A stretch of DNA of 64,000 nt, from contig NZ_RJVI01000002.1 of assembly GCF_003751635.1 (NCBI RefSeq), positions 310,001 to 374,000 of the forward strand. The letters run 5' to 3'. This stretch comes from Inmirania thermothiophila. GTDB taxonomy: Bacteria; Pseudomonadota; Gammaproteobacteria; DSM-100275. This document shows positions 30,165 to 42,026 of this stretch, piece by piece. The position numbers and the translations under genes are program-made. The notes beneath the pieces are model-generated. The model saw only the letters and a program-made list of their open reading frames with translations, made no database searches and was not told the origin of the DNA. Numbering within the stretch: position 1 is the stretch's first letter; every line of letters starts with the position of its first letter.

Positions 30165-31445
30165 ATGGCCAACGAAGTCTGCTACCGCACGCTCCATCTC
30201 GAGCGGCCCTGGACGCTGGAGGCCTACCGCAGCGTCGGCGGCTATCAGGTGCTCGAGCGCATCCTGCGCGAGAAGACGCCGCCGGAGCAGATCATCGAGG
30301 AGCTGAAGAAGTCGGCCCTGCGCGGGCGGGGTGGCGCCGGCTTCCCCACCGGCATCAAGTGGAGCTTCATGCCGCGCAACGCCCCCGGGCCGAAGTACCT
30401 GGTCTGCAACTCCGACGAGGGTGAGCCCGGCACCTGCAAGGACCGCGACATCCTGCGCTTCAACCCGCACCAGCTCGTCGAGGGCATGATCATCGCCGGC
30501 TACGCCATGGGCGCGACCGCCGGCTACAACTACATCCGCGGCGAGTTCTGGGAGCCCTACGAGCGCTTCGAGCAGGCCCTCGCCGAGGCCCGCGAGGCGG
30601 GCTATCTCGGGCGCGACATCCTGGGATCCGGCTTCGACTTCGAGATCCACACCCATCTCGGCGCAGGCGCCTACATCTGCGGCGAGGAGACGGCGCTGCT
30701 CGAGTCCATCGAGGGCAAGAAGGGCCAGCCCCGCTACAAGCCGCCGTTCCCGGCCCAGTACGGCCTCTACGGCCGGCCCACCACCATCAACAACACCGAG
30801 TCGCTGGCCTCGGTGCCGGTGATCCTCGAGAAGGGGGCCGAGTGGTTCCTCGCCCTCGGCACCGAGAACGCGGGCGGCACCAAGATCTTCAGCGTCTCCG
30901 GCCACGTGGAGCGTCCCGGCAACTACGAGGTCCCGCTCGGGATCCCGTTCCGCGAGCTGCTGGAGATGGCCGGCGGGGTCTGGAAGGGGCGCAGGCTCAA
31001 GGCGGTGATCCCGGGGGGATCGTCGACGCCGGTGCTGCCGGGCGAGGTCATGATGGACCTCACCATGGACTACGACAGCCTCGCCAAGGCCGGCTCCATG
31101 CTCGGCGCCGGCTCGGTCATCGTCATGGACGAGACCACCTGCATGGTCCGCGTGCTGGCGCGCATCTCGCATTTCTACTACGAGGAGTCCTGCGGCCAGT
31201 GCACCCCGTGCCGCGAGGGCACGGGCTGGCTGGCCCGCGTGGTCCATCGCATCCTCCACGGCGAGGGCCGGCCCGAGGACCTGGAGCTTCTCGACAGCGT
31301 CGCCGCCAACATCCAGGGCCGCACCATCTGCGCCCTGGGCGACGCCGCGGCGATGCCGGTGCGCAGCTTCATCCAGCACTTCCGCGACGAGTTCGCCTAC
31401 CACATCGAGCACGGGCGGTGTCCGGTGGGCGACGGCCACGCATAG
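30165..31445 (+). CDS. nuoF: NADH-quinone oxidoreductase subunit F
   Basis: Binds NADH and FMN and carries cluster N3; entry point for electrons. The 426-residue protein has the glycine-rich FMN/NADH loops [10 protein letters not shown] (54-63) and [14 protein letters not shown] (about 167-180), and N3 ligands Cys343, Cys346, Cys349 (CGQCTPC) and Cys389 in TICALG. Six bases separate it from nuoE. Confidence 0.98.
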   Translation: MANEVCYRTLHLERPWTLEAYRSVGGYQVLERILREKTPPEQIIEELKKSALRGRGGAGFPTGIKWSFMPRNAPGPKYLVCNSDEGEPGTCKDRDILRFNPHQLVEGMIIAGYAMGATAGYNYIRGEFWEPYERFEQALAEAREAGYLGRDILGSGFDFEIHTHLGAGAYICGEETALLESIEGKKGQPRYKPPFPAQYGLYGRPTTINNTESLASVPVILEKGAEWFLALGTENAGGTKIFSVSGHVERPGNYEVPLGIPFRELLEMAGGVWKGRRLKAVIPGGSSTPVLPGEVMMDLTMDYDSLAKAGSMLGAGSVIVMDETTCMVRVLARISHFYYEESCGQCTPCREGTGWLARVVHRILHGEGRPEDLELLDSVAANIQGRTICALGDAAAMPVRSFIQHFRDEFAYHIEHGRCPVGDGHA

Positions 31446-31456
31446 GGGCGGGGGAG

Positions 31457-33859
31457 ATGGCGACGAGTCCTGAGCAGCGGCCCGCGGACCGGGTCGAGAT
31501 CGAGATCGACGGGCGGCGCATCGAGGCCCCGCGCGGCGCCATGCTGATCCAGGCCGCCGACGCCGCGGGCATCGTGATCCCGCGCTTCTGCTACCACAAG
31601 AAGCTTTCGGTGGCGGCCAACTGCCGCATGTGCCTGGTGGAGGTGGAGCGCATGCCGAAGCCGGTGCCGGCCTGCGCCACGCCGATCACCGACGGCATGA
31701 AGGTGCACACGCGCTCGCCCAAGGCCATTGCCGCGCAGCGCGCGGTGCTCGAGTTCCTCCTCATCAACCATCCCCTGGACTGCCCCATTTGCGACCAGGG
31801 CGGCGAGTGCGAGCTGCAGGACCTCTCCATGGGCTACGGCCTCGACGACTCGCGCTACGACCTGCCCAAGCGCGTGGTCCCGGACCCCGATCTCGGCTCG
31901 CTCATCGCCACCGAGATGACGCGCTGCATCCACTGCACGCGCTGCGTGCGCTTCGGCGAGGAGATCGCCGGCGTGCGCGAACTCGGCGCCACCGGGCGCG
32001 GCGAGCACACCCGCATCGGCACCTACGTCGCCCGCGCGGTGGCCTCGGAGCTGTCCGGCAACGTCATCGACCTCTGCCCGGTGGGGGCGCTCACCTCCAA
32101 GCCCTTCCGCTTCCGCGCCCGCCCGTGGGAGCTCGTGGAGCACGACGCCGTCGCGCCGCACGACTGCATCGGCTCGAACCTGCACGTGCACAGCCGCCGC
32201 GGCGTGGTCCTGCGCGTGGTGCCGCGCGAGAACGAGGCCATCAACGAGTGCTGGCTCTCGGACCGCGACCGCTTCAGCTACGAGGGCGTCCACAGCCCCG
32301 ACCGGCTCACCGAGCCCATGGTCAAGGAGGACGGGGTCTGGCGCCGCGCGGGCTGGGAGGAGGCCCTGGAGCGGGCGGCGCGCGCCCTGCGCGGGACGGT
32401 GGAGGCCCACGGCGGGGACGCCCTCGGGGTGCTGGTCTCGCCCACGGCGACCCTGGAGGAGCTCTACCTGGCCCAGCGCCTCGCGCGCGGGCTCGGCTGC
32501 GGCAACGTCGACCACCGCCTGCGCCAGCTCGACTTCTCCTGCGACGGCGACGACCCCGAGGCCCCGCTCCTGGGGATGGGGGTGGCCGATCTCGAGCGGC
32601 TCGAGGCGGCCCTGCTGGTGGGCTCCTGGGTCCGCAAGGAGCAGCCCATCGCGGGGCTGCGCCTGCGCAAGGCGGCGCTCGCCGGGGCGCGGATCGCGGT
32701 GCTCAACCCGCTCGACTTCGAGTTCCACTTCCCCCTCGCCCATCGGCTGGTGGCCGACCCGGCGGGGATGGTGCGGCGGCTTGCGGCGGTGGCCGCGGCG
32801 GCCTGCGAGGCCGCAGGACGGGAGCCTCCGGCGGGGCTTGCGGGGCTGCTGGGCGGTGCCGCCCCCGGGGAGGCGGAGCGGGCGGTGGCGGCGGCGCTCG
32901 CCGCGGCCGGGCGTGCCCTCGTGGTGCTCGGCCCCCTCGCCTTCATGCACCCCGACTTCGGCCTGCTGCGCATGCTGGCGGCGGTGGTGGCCGAGGCCAC
33001 GGGGGCGACCCTCGGCTTCCTCCCCGAGGGGGGCAACGGGGTCGGGGCCTGGATCGCGGGCGCGGTGCCGCACCGGGGGCCGCGGGGGGCGATCCTCGCC
33101 GCCCCCGGGCGCAACGCCCGCGCCATGCTGGCCGAGCCGCGGCGGGGCTACCTCCTGCTCGGGGTGGAGCCGACCCGCGACTGCGCCGACCCGGCGCTGG
33201 CGGCGGCGGCGCTGGAGGCGGCCGAGCACGTGGTGGCGCTCACCGCCTTCCGCTGCCCCGACCTGGAGCGGCTGGCCGACGTGATGCTGCCCATCGCCCC
33301 CTACACCGAGACCGCCGGGACCTACGTCAACGCCGAAGGGCGCTGGCAGGGCTTCGCCGGCTGCGTGCCGCCGAAGGGGGAGGCGCGCCCGGGCTGGAAG
33401 GTGCTGCGGGTCCTGGGCACCCTCTGCGACCTCGAGGGCTTCGAGCTGGACTCGGCGGAGGCGGTGCGCGCGGCGCTCGAGGCCGAGCGTGCGGCGGGGG
33501 AGGCGCGGCCCGTGGCCTGGCGGGCGGAGCGGGCGGCGCGGCCCGCCGAGGCGGAGCTCTGGCGCGTCGCCGACGTGCCGCCCTATGCCGGCGACCCCCT
33601 GGTGCGGCGGGCGGCGGCGCTGCAGGCCACCCCGGACGGGCGGCGCGAGGCGGCGGCGGTGATGGCGCCGGCGCAGGCGCAGGCCCTGGGCCTGGCCGAG
33701 GGCGAGGTCGTGGCGGTGGAGCAGGGCGGGGCGCAGGCGCGCCTGAAGGTGGCCGTGGACGAGCGCGTGCCGGCCGGCTGCGTGTGGATCCCGACGGCGC
33801 TCGAGGCGGCGGCGGGGCTCGGCCCGGCGTTCGGGCCGGTGCGCGTCGCGCGGGCGTGA
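31457..33859 (+). CDS. nuoG: NADH-quinone oxidoreductase subunit G
   Basis: 75-kDa-type subunit carrying several iron-sulfur clusters in the electron wire. The 800-residue protein has N1b ligands Cys45, 56, 59 and 73; N5 ligands His105, Cys109, 112 and 118; and N4 in CIHCTRC plus DLCPVGAL. The extra N7 cluster of E. coli and Thermus is absent: only Cys237 remains where a CxxCxxxC would lie. The C-terminal half is a metal-free molybdopterin-oxidoreductase-like domain, more divergent and Ala-rich. Confidence 0.97.
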   Translation: MATSPEQRPADRVEIEIDGRRIEAPRGAMLIQAADAAGIVIPRFCYHKKLSVAANCRMCLVEVERMPKPVPACATPITDGMKVHTRSPKAIAAQRAVLEFLLINHPLDCPICDQGGECELQDLSMGYGLDDSRYDLPKRVVPDPDLGSLIATEMTRCIHCTRCVRFGEEIAGVRELGATGRGEHTRIGTYVARAVASELSGNVIDLCPVGALTSKPFRFRARPWELVEHDAVAPHDCIGSNLHVHSRRGVVLRVVPRENEAINECWLSDRDRFSYEGVHSPDRLTEPMVKEDGVWRRAGWEEALERAARALRGTVEAHGGDALGVLVSPTATLEELYLAQRLARGLGCGNVDHRLRQLDFSCDGDDPEAPLLGMGVADLERLEAALLVGSWVRKEQPIAGLRLRKAALAGARIAVLNPLDFEFHFPLAHRLVADPAGMVRRLAAVAAAACEAAGREPPAGLAGLLGGAAPGEAERAVAAALAAAGRALVVLGPLAFMHPDFGLLRMLAAVVAEATGATLGFLPEGGNGVGAWIAGAVPHRGPRGAILAAPGRNARAMLAEPRRGYLLLGVEPTRDCADPALAAAALEAAEHVVALTAFRCPDLERLADVMLPIAPYTETAGTYVNAEGRWQGFAGCVPPKGEARPGWKVLRVLGTLCDLEGFELDSAEAVRAALEAERAAGEARPVAWRAERAARPAEAELWRVADVPPYAGDPLVRRAAALQATPDGRREAAAVMAPAQAQALGLAEGEVVAVEQGGAQARLKVAVDERVPAGCVWIPTALEAAAGLGPAFGPVRVARA

Positions 33860-33875
33860 GAGGAGGGGCTCGAGG

Positions 33876-34904
33876 GTGACGCTGGCGGATCTGCAATACC
33901 TGCTCTGGACGGTGGCGAAGATCGTCGCCATCGTGCTGCCGCTGATGGGGGCGGTGGCCTACCTCACCTTCGCCGAGCGCAAGATCATCGGCTACATCCA
34001 GGTGCGCATCGGGCCCAACCGGGTGGGGCCGCGGGGCTGGCTGCAGCCCATCGCCGACGCGCTCAAGCTCCTGCTCAAGGAGGTGGTGATCCCGGCCAAC
34101 GCCAACCGCTACCTCTTCCTCATCGCCCCGGTGCTCTCCATCGGCCCCTCGCTGGCGGCCTGGTCGGTGGTGCCCTTCGGCGAGGACCTGGTGCTCGCGG
34201 ACGTCGACGCAAGCCTCCTCTTCATCCTCGCCCTGACCTCCATCGGGGTCTACGGGGTGCTGGTGGCGGGGTGGGCCTCCAACTCCAAGTACGCCTTCCT
34301 CGGCGCCATGCGTTCGGGGGCGCAGATGGTCTCCTACGAGATCGCCATGGGCTTCGCTCTCGTGGGGGTGCTGCTCGCGGCCCAGAGCATCAACCTGCGC
34401 GAGATCGTGCTCGCCCAGCAGGGCGGGATCTGGCACTGGTTCTGGCTGCCGCTGCTGCCGCTGTTCGTCATCTACTACATCTCCGGGGTGGCCGAGACCA
34501 ACCGCGCCCCCTTCGACCTGCCGGAGGGGGAGTCGGAGATCGTCGCCGGCTTCCACGTGGAGTACTCGGGCATGGCCTTCGCCATCTTCTTCCTCGCCGA
34601 GTACGCCAACATGATCCTCATCTCGATGCTGGCGGCGCTGATGTTCCTCGGCGGCTGGCTGTCGCCCTTCGAGGGCATCCCGGTGCTGGAGGGGCTGTTC
34701 GCCTGGGTGCCGGGGCTGGTGTGGCTGCTGGCCAAGGCGAGCATCTTCCTCTTCTTCTACCTCTGGCTGCGCGCCACCTTCCCGCGCTACCGCTATGACC
34801 AGCTCATGCGGCTGGGCTGGAAGGTGTTCCTGCCGGCGACCATCGTCTGGCTCGTGGTGGTGGGCCTGGCGGTGGTGATGCGCATGCCGCCCTGGTTCGA
34901 CTGA
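33876..34904 (+). CDS. nuoH: NADH-quinone oxidoreductase subunit H
   Basis: Membrane subunit that closes the quinone chamber and links it to the pump modules. The 342-residue protein has about eight transmembrane helices. Family marks are [16 protein letters not shown] (about 37-52), the acidic loop FDLPEGESE and [18 protein letters not shown]-like sequence (about 229-246). The start is GTG after AGGAGG. Confidence 0.97.
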   Translation: MTLADLQYLLWTVAKIVAIVLPLMGAVAYLTFAERKIIGYIQVRIGPNRVGPRGWLQPIADALKLLLKEVVIPANANRYLFLIAPVLSIGPSLAAWSVVPFGEDLVLADVDASLLFILALTSIGVYGVLVAGWASNSKYAFLGAMRSGAQMVSYEIAMGFALVGVLLAAQSINLREIVLAQQGGIWHWFWLPLLPLFVIYYISGVAETNRAPFDLPEGESEIVAGFHVEYSGMAFAIFFLAEYANMILISMLAALMFLGGWLSPFEGIPVLEGLFAWVPGLVWLLAKASIFLFFYLWLRATFPRYRYDQLMRLGWKVFLPATIVWLVVVGLAVVMRMPPWFD

Positions 34905-34915
34905 GGAGCGAGGCC

Positions 34916-35404
34916 ATGGGAGCGCTGCGTCACTGGGTCAAGAGCTTCCTCCTGTGGGAGCTGTGGATGGGGCTGCGCCTGACCGGGCGCTACCTCTTCA
35001 AGCCCAAGATCACGGTCCAGTACCCGGACGAGAGGACGCCGCAGTCGCCGCGCTTCCGCGGCCTGCACGCACTGCGCCGCTATCCCAACGGCGAGGAGCG
35101 CTGCATCGCCTGCAAGCTCTGCGAGGCGGTCTGCCCGGCGCTCGCCATCACCATCGAGGCCGAGCCGCGCGCCGACGGCAGCCGGCGCACCACCCGCTAC
35201 GACATCGACCTCTTCAAGTGCATCTACTGCGGCTTCTGCGAGGAGGCGTGCCCGGTGGACGCCATCGTCGAGACGCGCATCTTCGACTACCACTTCGAGC
35301 GCCGCGGCGAGCAGGTCATGACCAAGGAGAAGCTGCTCGCCATCGGCGAGAAGTACGAGGAGATGATCGCGGCCGACAAGGCCGCCGACGCCCCCTACCG
35401 CTGA
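34916..35404 (+). CDS. nuoI: NADH-quinone oxidoreductase subunit I
   Basis: Ferredoxin-like subunit with the two [4Fe-4S] clusters N6a and N6b. The 162-residue protein has Cys63, 66, 69, 73 ([11 protein letters not shown]) and Cys102, 105, 108, 112 ([11 protein letters not shown]). An N-terminal amphipathic helix places it at the membrane beside NuoB and NuoH. Confidence 0.98.
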   Translation: MGALRHWVKSFLLWELWMGLRLTGRYLFKPKITVQYPDERTPQSPRFRGLHALRRYPNGEERCIACKLCEAVCPALAITIEAEPRADGSRRTTRYDIDLFKCIYCGFCEEACPVDAIVETRIFDYHFERRGEQVMTKEKLLAIGEKYEEMIAADKAADAPYR

Positions 35405-35431
35405 TCCGCAACGAGGCACGGGGACACCGCC

Positions 35432-36037
35432 ATGGGCTTCGAGAAGCTGGTCTTCTACGTCTTCGCCGCAATCCTGGTCTTCGCGGCGTTCCGGGTCATC
35501 ACCGTGCGCAACCCCGTGCACGCGGCCATGTTCCTGGTGCTGGCCTTCTTCACCAGCGCCGCGCTGTGGCTGCTGCTGGAGGCGGAGTTCCTCGCCATCA
35601 CGCTGGTGCTGGTCTACGTGGGCGCCGTGATGGTGCTGTTCCTGTTCGTGGTGATGATGCTCGACATCAACCTCGTGCCGCTGCGCGAGGGCTTCATCCG
35701 CTACCTGCCGGCGGGCGCGGCGGTGGCGGCGGCGATGGTGGCGGAGATGATCCTGGTGGTGGGGGCGCGCCGCTTCGGCGCCGCCGCCGAGCTGCCGCTG
35801 CGCCACGGCCCCGACTACTCCAACACCCGCGAGCTCGGCGCGGTGCTCTACACCGACTACTTCTACCCCTTCGAGATCGCCTCGGCGGTGCTGCTGGTGG
35901 CCATCGTCGCCGCCATCCTCCTCACCCTGCGCCGGCGTCCGGGGGAGACGCGCTACCAGGATCCGGCCTGGCAGGTGCGGGTGCGGCGCGAGGAGCGGGT
36001 GCGGCTGGTGAGCATGCCGGCCGAGAAGCGGCAGTGA
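35432..36037 (+). CDS. nuoJ: NADH-quinone oxidoreductase subunit J
   Basis: Membrane subunit of the proton path, 201 residues with five predicted helices. Family marks are [15 protein letters not shown] (about 27-41), [25 protein letters not shown]-like sequence (about 50-75) with the pi-bulge helix 3, and [17 protein letters not shown]. The C-terminal tail is Arg-rich and cytoplasmic. Confidence 0.96.
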   Translation: MGFEKLVFYVFAAILVFAAFRVITVRNPVHAAMFLVLAFFTSAALWLLLEAEFLAITLVLVYVGAVMVLFLFVVMMLDINLVPLREGFIRYLPAGAAVAAAMVAEMILVVGARRFGAAAELPLRHGPDYSNTRELGAVLYTDYFYPFEIASAVLLVAIVAAILLTLRRRPGETRYQDPAWQVRVRREERVRLVSMPAEKRQ

Positions 36038-36056
36038 CGGGGGAGGGGCGCGGACG

Positions 36057-36362
36057 ATGATCACCCTCAACGACTACCTCATCCTCGGCGCGATCCTGTT
36101 CTCGCTCGCGGTGGCGGGGATCTTCCTCAACCGCAAGAACATGATCGTGCTCCTGATGTCCATCGAGCTCATGCTGCTGGCGGTGAACATGAACTTCATC
36201 GCCTTCTCCCACTTCCTCCAGGATCTCGCCGGGCAGGTCTTCGTCTTCTTCATCCTGACGGTGGCCGCGGCCGAGGCCGCGATCGGGCTGGCGATCCTGG
36301 TGGTGCTGTTCCGCAACCGGCGCAGCATCAACGTCGAAGACATGGATCTGATGAAGGGCTGA
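36057..36362 (+). CDS. nuoK: NADH-quinone oxidoreductase subunit K
   Basis: Small membrane subunit with three helices, 101 residues, homologous to MrpC. The conserved Glu in [10 protein letters not shown] and the Glu in [11 protein letters not shown] belong to the proton channel. It sits between nuoJ and nuoL as usual. Confidence 0.97.
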   Translation: MITLNDYLILGAILFSLAVAGIFLNRKNMIVLLMSIELMLLAVNMNFIAFSHFLQDLAGQVFVFFILTVAAAEAAIGLAILVVLFRNRRSINVEDMDLMKG

Positions 36363-36365
36363 GCG

Positions 36366-38318
36366 ATGGAGAACGTCTACCTCGGCATCGTGCTCGCGCC
36401 GCTCGCCGGCGCCATCGTCGCGGGGCTGTTCGGCTGGCGCATCGGCCGCGCGGGCGCGCACACGGTGACCATCCTCGGCGTGGCGATCTCCTTCCTCCTC
36501 TCGCTGGTGGTGCTCAAGCACCACGTGGTGGACGGCGCCCCGGCCTTCGACGGCACGGTCTACACGTGGATGGTCACCGACGGCGTGCGGCTGCAGGTGG
36601 GCTTCCTCGTCGACCGGCTCACCGCGCTCATGATCGCGGTGGTGACCTTCGTCTCGCTGTGCGTGCACGTCTACACCATCGGCTACATGCACGACGACCC
36701 GGGCTACACCCGCTTCTTCAGCTACATCGCCCTGTTCACCTTCTCCATGCTGATGCTGGTGATGGCCAACAACTTCCTCCAGCTCTTCTTCGGCTGGGAG
36801 GCGGTGGGCCTGGTCTCCTATCTCCTCATCGGCTTCTGGTACACGCGCGAGTCGGCGATCTTCGCCAACCTCAAGGCCTTCCTGGTCAACCGCGTGGGCG
36901 ACTTCGGCTTCCTCCTCGGCATCGCCGGGGTACTCTACTGGTTCGGCAGCCTCGACTACGCGGAGGTCTTCGCCAAGGCCCCGGCGCTCGCCGGCGAGAC
37001 GGTGGAGGTCCTGCCCGGATTCACCTGGAGCGCCGTCACCCTCATCTGCATCCTGCTCTTCATCGGCGCCATGGGGAAGTCGGCGCAGGTGCCGCTGCAC
37101 GTGTGGCTGCCGGACTCGATGGAGGGCCCGACCCCCATCTCGGCCCTCATTCACGCCGCCACCATGGTCACCGCGGGCATCTTCATGGTGGCGCGCATGT
37201 CGCCGCTCTACGAGCTGTCCGAGACCGCGCTCAGCGTCATCCTCGTCATCGGCGCCATCACCGCCTTCTTCATGGGCCTGCTCGGCATCGTGCAGAACGA
37301 CATCAAGCGCGTGGTGGCCTACTCGACCCTGTCGCAGCTCGGCTACATGGCCACCGCGCTCGGCGCCTCCGCCTACGGGGTCGCCATCTTCCACCTCATG
37401 ACCCACGCCTTCTTCAAGGCGCTGCTCTTCCTCGCCGCGGGCTCGGTGATCATCGCCATGCACCACGAGCAGGACATGCGCACCATGGGGGGGCTGCGTC
37501 GCTACATGCCTGTCACCTACCTCACGGCGCTGGTGGGCTCGCTGGCGCTGATCGGCTTTCCGGGCTTCTCCGGCTTCTTCTCCAAGGACGCCATCATCGC
37601 CGCGGTGGGGGCCTCGGAGCTGCCGGGCTCGGGGATCGCCTACGCGGCGGTGCTGGGCGGCGTCTTCGTCACCGCCTTCTACACCTTCCGCATGTTCTTC
37701 CTGGTCTTCCACGGCAGCGAGCGCATGGACGCCCACACCCGCGAGCACCTCCACGAGAGCCCGGCGGTGGTGACCCTGCCGCTGATCGCCCTGGCGGTGC
37801 CCTCGGTGGTGGCGGGCTGGATGACGGTGGAGCCGATCCTCTTCGGCGGCTACTTCGGCGAGGCCATCCGGGTCCTGCCCGAGCACGACGCGCTGCGCGA
37901 GCTCGCCGAGGAGTTCCACGGTCCGGCGGCCTTCGCCCTGCACGGCTTCCGCGCGGCGCCGTTCTGGCTCGCGATGGCGGGGGTGGCCTCGGCCTGGTAC
38001 CTCTACCTCGTCAACCCCGGGCTCGCCGAGGCGATGCGCCGGCGCTTCCGGCTCCTCTACACGGTGCTGGTCAACAAGTACGGCTTCGACGACTTCTACC
38101 AGGCGGTCTTCGCCGACGGCGGGCGCGGCATCGGCCGCTGGCTGTGGCAGCGCGCCGACGTCACCACCATCGACGGGGTGATGGTCAACGGCAGCGCGCG
38201 TGCCGTGGGCTGGGCCGCCGGCGTCCTGCGCTGGATCCAGACCGGCTACCTCTACCACTACGCCTTCGCCATGATCGTCGGGCTGCTGGCGCTGCTGACC
38301 TGGTACGTGCTCGCCTGA
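36366..38318 (+). CDS. nuoL: NADH-quinone oxidoreductase subunit L
   Basis: Distal proton-pumping, antiporter-like subunit, 650 residues with about 16 transmembrane helices and the C-terminal amphipathic arm. Conserved channel residues lie in FFGWEAVGLVSYLLI (Glu) and MGKSAQVPLHVWLPDSMEGPTPISALIHAATMV-like sequence (about 236-268; Lys and His). Confidence 0.97.
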   Translation: MENVYLGIVLAPLAGAIVAGLFGWRIGRAGAHTVTILGVAISFLLSLVVLKHHVVDGAPAFDGTVYTWMVTDGVRLQVGFLVDRLTALMIAVVTFVSLCVHVYTIGYMHDDPGYTRFFSYIALFTFSMLMLVMANNFLQLFFGWEAVGLVSYLLIGFWYTRESAIFANLKAFLVNRVGDFGFLLGIAGVLYWFGSLDYAEVFAKAPALAGETVEVLPGFTWSAVTLICILLFIGAMGKSAQVPLHVWLPDSMEGPTPISALIHAATMVTAGIFMVARMSPLYELSETALSVILVIGAITAFFMGLLGIVQNDIKRVVAYSTLSQLGYMATALGASAYGVAIFHLMTHAFFKALLFLAAGSVIIAMHHEQDMRTMGGLRRYMPVTYLTALVGSLALIGFPGFSGFFSKDAIIAAVGASELPGSGIAYAAVLGGVFVTAFYTFRMFFLVFHGSERMDAHTREHLHESPAVVTLPLIALAVPSVVAGWMTVEPILFGGYFGEAIRVLPEHDALRELAEEFHGPAAFALHGFRAAPFWLAMAGVASAWYLYLVNPGLAEAMRRRFRLLYTVLVNKYGFDDFYQAVFADGGRGIGRWLWQRADVTTIDGVMVNGSARAVGWAAGVLRWIQTGYLYHYAFAMIVGLLALLTWYVLA

Positions 38319-38343
38319 CCGCAGGGGACAAGGGGAATCGCGC

Positions 38344-39855
38344 ATGACGGGGAGCTTTCCGTTGCTGAGCCTGCTGGTGTGGCTGCCCATCGTCGGGGGC
38401 GGCGTGGTGCTCGCCATCGGCGACGAGCGCCCGGCGCTGATGCGGCGCGCGGCGTTCGCCTTCGCCGCCGCCACCTTCCTCCTCGGCATCCCGCTGTGGA
38501 CCGGCTTCGACCGCGCCGACGGCCTGATGCAGTTCGTCGAGCGCACGCCGTGGATCGAGGCCTTCGACATCGAGTACTACCTGGGAATCGACGGCATCTC
38601 GCTGCCGCTGATCCTGCTCACCACCTTCAGCACGGTGCTGGTGGTGCTCGCGGGCTGGGAGGTGATCCGCGAGCGGGCGGCGCAGTACATGGCCGCCTTC
38701 CTCATCCTGGACGGGCTGCTGGTGGGGGTGTTCGCGGCCCAGGACGCGATGCTCTTCTACGTCTTCTGGGAGGCGATGCTGATCCCGATGTTCCTCATCA
38801 TCGGGGTCTGGGGCGGGCCGCGCCGGGTGTACGCGACGCTGAAGTTCTTCCTCTACACCTTCTTCGGCTCGGTCTTCATGCTGGTGGCCCTGATCTACCT
38901 CTACGGCAAGGCCGGCAGCTTCGAGATCGCCCGTTTCTACACCCTGCCGCTGGACCTCGAGGAGCAGATCCTCATCTTCCTCGCCTTCTTCATCGCCTTC
39001 GCGGTGAAGGTGCCCATGTGGCCGGTGCACACCTGGCTGCCGGACGCCCACGTGGAGGCGCCCACGGGGGGGTCGGTGATCCTCGCCGCGATCCTCCTCA
39101 AGATGGGCGGCTACGGCTTCCTGCGCTTCGCCATGCCCATCGCGCCGGACGCCGCGGCCCGGCTCGACGCCCTGGTCATCGCGCTGTCGCTGATCGCGGT
39201 GATCTACATCGGCCTCGTGGCGCTGGTCCAGGAGGACATGAAGAAGCTCATCGCCTATTCCTCCATCGCTCACATGGGCTTCGTCACCCTGGGCTTCTTC
39301 ATCGTCTACGACATCGTCGCCCGCGGCCTCGACAGCGGCGTGGCCATGGGCATCCAGGGCGCCATGGTGCAGATGATCTCCCACGGCTTCATCTCGGGGG
39401 CGCTGTTCCTCTGCGTCGGCGTGCTCTACGACCGCATGCACAGCCGCCGCATCGCCGACTACGGCGGGGTCGCCAACGTGATGCCGGTCTTCGCCACCTT
39501 CATGGTCTTCTTCGCCATGGCCAACTCGGGCCTGCCCGGGACCTCCGGCTTCGTGGGCGAGTTCATGGTGGTGCTGGCGAGCTTCAAGGCGAGCTTCTGG
39601 TACGCCTTCCTCGCCGCCACGACGCTGGTGCTGGGTGCGGCCTACAGCCTCTGGCTGGTCAAGCGCGTGGTCTTCGGGCCGGTGGCCAACGAGCGCGTCG
39701 CCGCCCTCGGCGACCTCAGCGCCCGCGAGTTCGTCGTCCTCGGCAGCCTCGCCGTGGCCGTGCTCGCCCTCGGCGTCTATCCGAAGCCGCTGGTGGACGT
39801 GCTCGCGGCCTCGGTCGAGCACCTGAGCCAGTACATCCTCGCGAGCAAGCTCTGA
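38344..39855 (+). CDS. nuoM: NADH-quinone oxidoreductase subunit M
   Basis: Antiporter-like proton-pumping subunit, 503 residues and about 14 helices. Channel residues are in [15 protein letters not shown] (Glu) and [26 protein letters not shown]-like sequence (about 220-245; Lys). Preceded by GGGGACAAGGGG. Confidence 0.97.
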   Translation: MTGSFPLLSLLVWLPIVGGGVVLAIGDERPALMRRAAFAFAAATFLLGIPLWTGFDRADGLMQFVERTPWIEAFDIEYYLGIDGISLPLILLTTFSTVLVVLAGWEVIRERAAQYMAAFLILDGLLVGVFAAQDAMLFYVFWEAMLIPMFLIIGVWGGPRRVYATLKFFLYTFFGSVFMLVALIYLYGKAGSFEIARFYTLPLDLEEQILIFLAFFIAFAVKVPMWPVHTWLPDAHVEAPTGGSVILAAILLKMGGYGFLRFAMPIAPDAAARLDALVIALSLIAVIYIGLVALVQEDMKKLIAYSSIAHMGFVTLGFFIVYDIVARGLDSGVAMGIQGAMVQMISHGFISGALFLCVGVLYDRMHSRRIADYGGVANVMPVFATFMVFFAMANSGLPGTSGFVGEFMVVLASFKASFWYAFLAATTLVLGAAYSLWLVKRVVFGPVANERVAALGDLSAREFVVLGSLAVAVLALGVYPKPLVDVLAASVEHLSQYILASKL

Positions 39856-39878
39856 ACCGCATCCGGGAGAGGGCACAG

Positions 39879-41318
39879 ATGGCGTTCCAGATCCCCGACC
39901 TCGCACCCGCCGCGCCCGAGATCTTCGTTCTCGCCATGGCCTGCGTGACCCTGATGGCCGAGGTCTACCGCCGCGGCACCGGGCAGGGCCCGGCCTATCT
40001 GCTCGCCCAGATCACGCTCCTGGGGGCGCTGCTGCTCACGGTGCAGGGGGGCGACGCGCGCACGGTCACCTTCTCCGGGCACTTCGTGCGCGACGCCATG
40101 GGCGATGCGCTCAAGGTGGCGGCCTACGTGGTCACCGCCGGGGCCTTCCTCTACGCCCGCGACTACCTGGCGCGGCGCGAGCTCCTCAAGGGGGAGTTCT
40201 ACGTCCTCGGGCTGTTCGGGGTCCTGGGGATGATGGTGATGATCTCGGGGCAGAGCTTCCTCGCCCTCTACCTGGGGCTCGAGCTGCTCTCGCTCTGCCT
40301 CTACGCCATGGTCGCCTTCGCCCGCGACGACGCCGCCGCCTCCGAGGCGGCGATGAAGTACTTCGTCCTCGGCGCCATCGCCTCGGGCATGCTCCTCTAC
40401 GGCATGTCCATGATCTACGGCGCGACGGGGTCGCTGGAGCTGGCGGAGGTGGCGCGGCGGATCGCGGCGGGGGAGGGCGACACCGTGCTCGCCTTCGGCC
40501 TCGCCTTCGTCCTCGTGGGGCTCGCCTTCAAGTTCGGCGCGGTGCCCTTCCACATGTGGATCCCCGACGTCTACCACGGCGCCCCCACCGCGGTGACCCT
40601 CTACCTCGGTTCGGCGCCCAAGCTCGCCGCCTTCGCCATGACCGTGCGCATCCTCGTCGAAGGGCTCGGCGACATGCTGCCCCAGTGGCAGCAGATGCTG
40701 GTGATCCTCTCGGTGCTCTCCATGGCGGTGGGCAACGTGGTCGCCATCGCGCAGACCAACCTCAAGCGCATGCTGGCCTACTCCACCATCTCCCACGTCG
40801 GCTTCATCCTCCTCGGCATCCTCGCCGGCAGCCGCGTGGGCTACGCCGCGGCCATGTTCTACACCGTCACCTACGCCCTCATGGCGGCGGCCGCCTTCGG
40901 CATCATCACGCTGCTCGCCCGCAAGGGCTTCGAGGCCGACCGCATCGACGACTTCAAGGGCCTCAACGCGCGCAGCCCCTGGGTTGCCGCGCTCACGCTG
41001 CTGGTGATGTTCTCCCTCGCCGGGGTGCCGCCCCTGGTGGGCTTCTACGCCAAGCTGACGGTGCTGCGCGCGGTCATCGACGCCGGCATGTTGTGGCTCG
41101 CCGTGGTGGCGGTGCTGTTCTCGGTGGTCGGCGCCTTCTACTACCTGCGGGTGGTGAAGGTGATGTACTTCGACGCCCCGGAGGGCGAGGAGACCGGCCC
41201 CGTGCAGGCCGCCGGTGACGCCCGCCTCCTGGTGAGCGCCAATGCGCTGGCGCTGCTCGTGCTGGGGATCGTCCCGGGCGGGCTGATGGGGGTCTGCCTC
41301 GCCGCCTTCGGCGGCTGA
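39879..41318 (+). CDS. nuoN: NADH-quinone oxidoreductase subunit N
   Basis: Third antiporter-like pump subunit and last gene of the operon, 479 residues, about 14 helices. Marks are [17 protein letters not shown] (Glu), [24 protein letters not shown]-like sequence (about 213-236; Lys) and [15 protein letters not shown]. The ATG follows GGGAGAGGG. It converges on mupP with a nine-base gap and no obvious terminator. Confidence 0.97.
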   Translation: MAFQIPDLAPAAPEIFVLAMACVTLMAEVYRRGTGQGPAYLLAQITLLGALLLTVQGGDARTVTFSGHFVRDAMGDALKVAAYVVTAGAFLYARDYLARRELLKGEFYVLGLFGVLGMMVMISGQSFLALYLGLELLSLCLYAMVAFARDDAAASEAAMKYFVLGAIASGMLLYGMSMIYGATGSLELAEVARRIAAGEGDTVLAFGLAFVLVGLAFKFGAVPFHMWIPDVYHGAPTAVTLYLGSAPKLAAFAMTVRILVEGLGDMLPQWQQMLVILSVLSMAVGNVVAIAQTNLKRMLAYSTISHVGFILLGILAGSRVGYAAAMFYTVTYALMAAAAFGIITLLARKGFEADRIDDFKGLNARSPWVAALTLLVMFSLAGVPPLVGFYAKLTVLRAVIDAGMLWLAVVAVLFSVVGAFYYLRVVKVMYFDAPEGEETGPVQAAGDARLLVSANALALLVLGIVPGGLMGVCLAAFGG

Positions 41319-41327
41319 GCGCGGGGT

Positions 41328-42026
41328 TCAGCCCGCGGGCGCGGCGCGGCGGGCGGGGGCGATCCCGCACCAGGGCAGGATCGCCTCGGGCGCGTCCACG
41401 AGGGCGTCGGCGCCCCAGGTCTCGGGCCGGTCCGACGCACCCAGGTAGCCGAAGAGCGCCACCAGGGTGGTGGTCCCGGCGGCGCGGCCGGCGGCGACGT
41501 CGCGCTCGGCGTCCCCGACGTAGAGCGCCGCCGCCGGATCCGCCCCGACGCGGGCGAGGGCGTGGAGGATCGGGGCCGGGTCCGGCTTGCGCACGGCGAG
41601 GGTGTCGCCGCTGACCACCACCGCCGCGCGCCCGGCAAGCCCCAGGTCGCCGAGCAGCGGCTCCGTGAGCCAGGCCGGCTTGTTGGTGACCACGCCCCAG
41701 GGGATCCCCTCCGCCTCCAGCGCCGCGAGCACGCGCTCCATGCCCGGGAAGAGACGGGTCTCGAGGCTGAGGCCCGCGGCGTAGTGGTCCAGGAAGCGCC
41801 GGCGCAGCCGCTCGAAGGCGGGATCCTCGGGGCCGATGCCGAAGCCGAGGCGGACCAGCGCCATGCCGCCGTGGGAGACCACGGGGCGGATGCACGGGAA
41901 GGGCAGCGGCGGGCGGCCTTCCTCCGCGAGCACGCGGTTGAGGGCGCGGGCCATGTCGGGCGCCGTGTCCAGCAGGGTCCCGTCGAGGTCGAAGAGCACC
42001 GCCGCGCGGCGCCGCGGCCACCTCAC
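41328..42026 (-). CDS. mupP: HAD-family phosphatase, probable MurNAc-6-phosphate phosphatase MupP
   Basis: A 232-residue HAD hydrolase of the phosphoglycolate phosphatase type. FDLDGTLLD provides the nucleophile Asp13 and acid Asp15, VTNKP is motif II, the Lys of VRKPDP is motif III and YVGDAERD is motif IV. The position directly after ubiG matches mupP of Pseudomonas, which dephosphorylates N-acetylmuramate 6-phosphate in peptidoglycan recycling; sequence alone does not exclude Gph. GTG start overlapping the ubiG stop. Confidence 0.8.
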   Translation of the reverse strand: MRWPRRRAAVLFDLDGTLLDTAPDMARALNRVLAEEGRPPLPFPCIRPVVSHGGMALVRLGFGIGPEDPAFERLRRRFLDHYAAGLSLETRLFPGMERVLAALEAEGIPWGVVTNKPAWLTEPLLGDLGLAGRAAVVVSGDTLAVRKPDPAPILHALARVGADPAAALYVGDAERDVAAGRAAGTTTLVALFGYLGASDRPETWGADALVDAPEAILPWCGIAPARRAAPAG

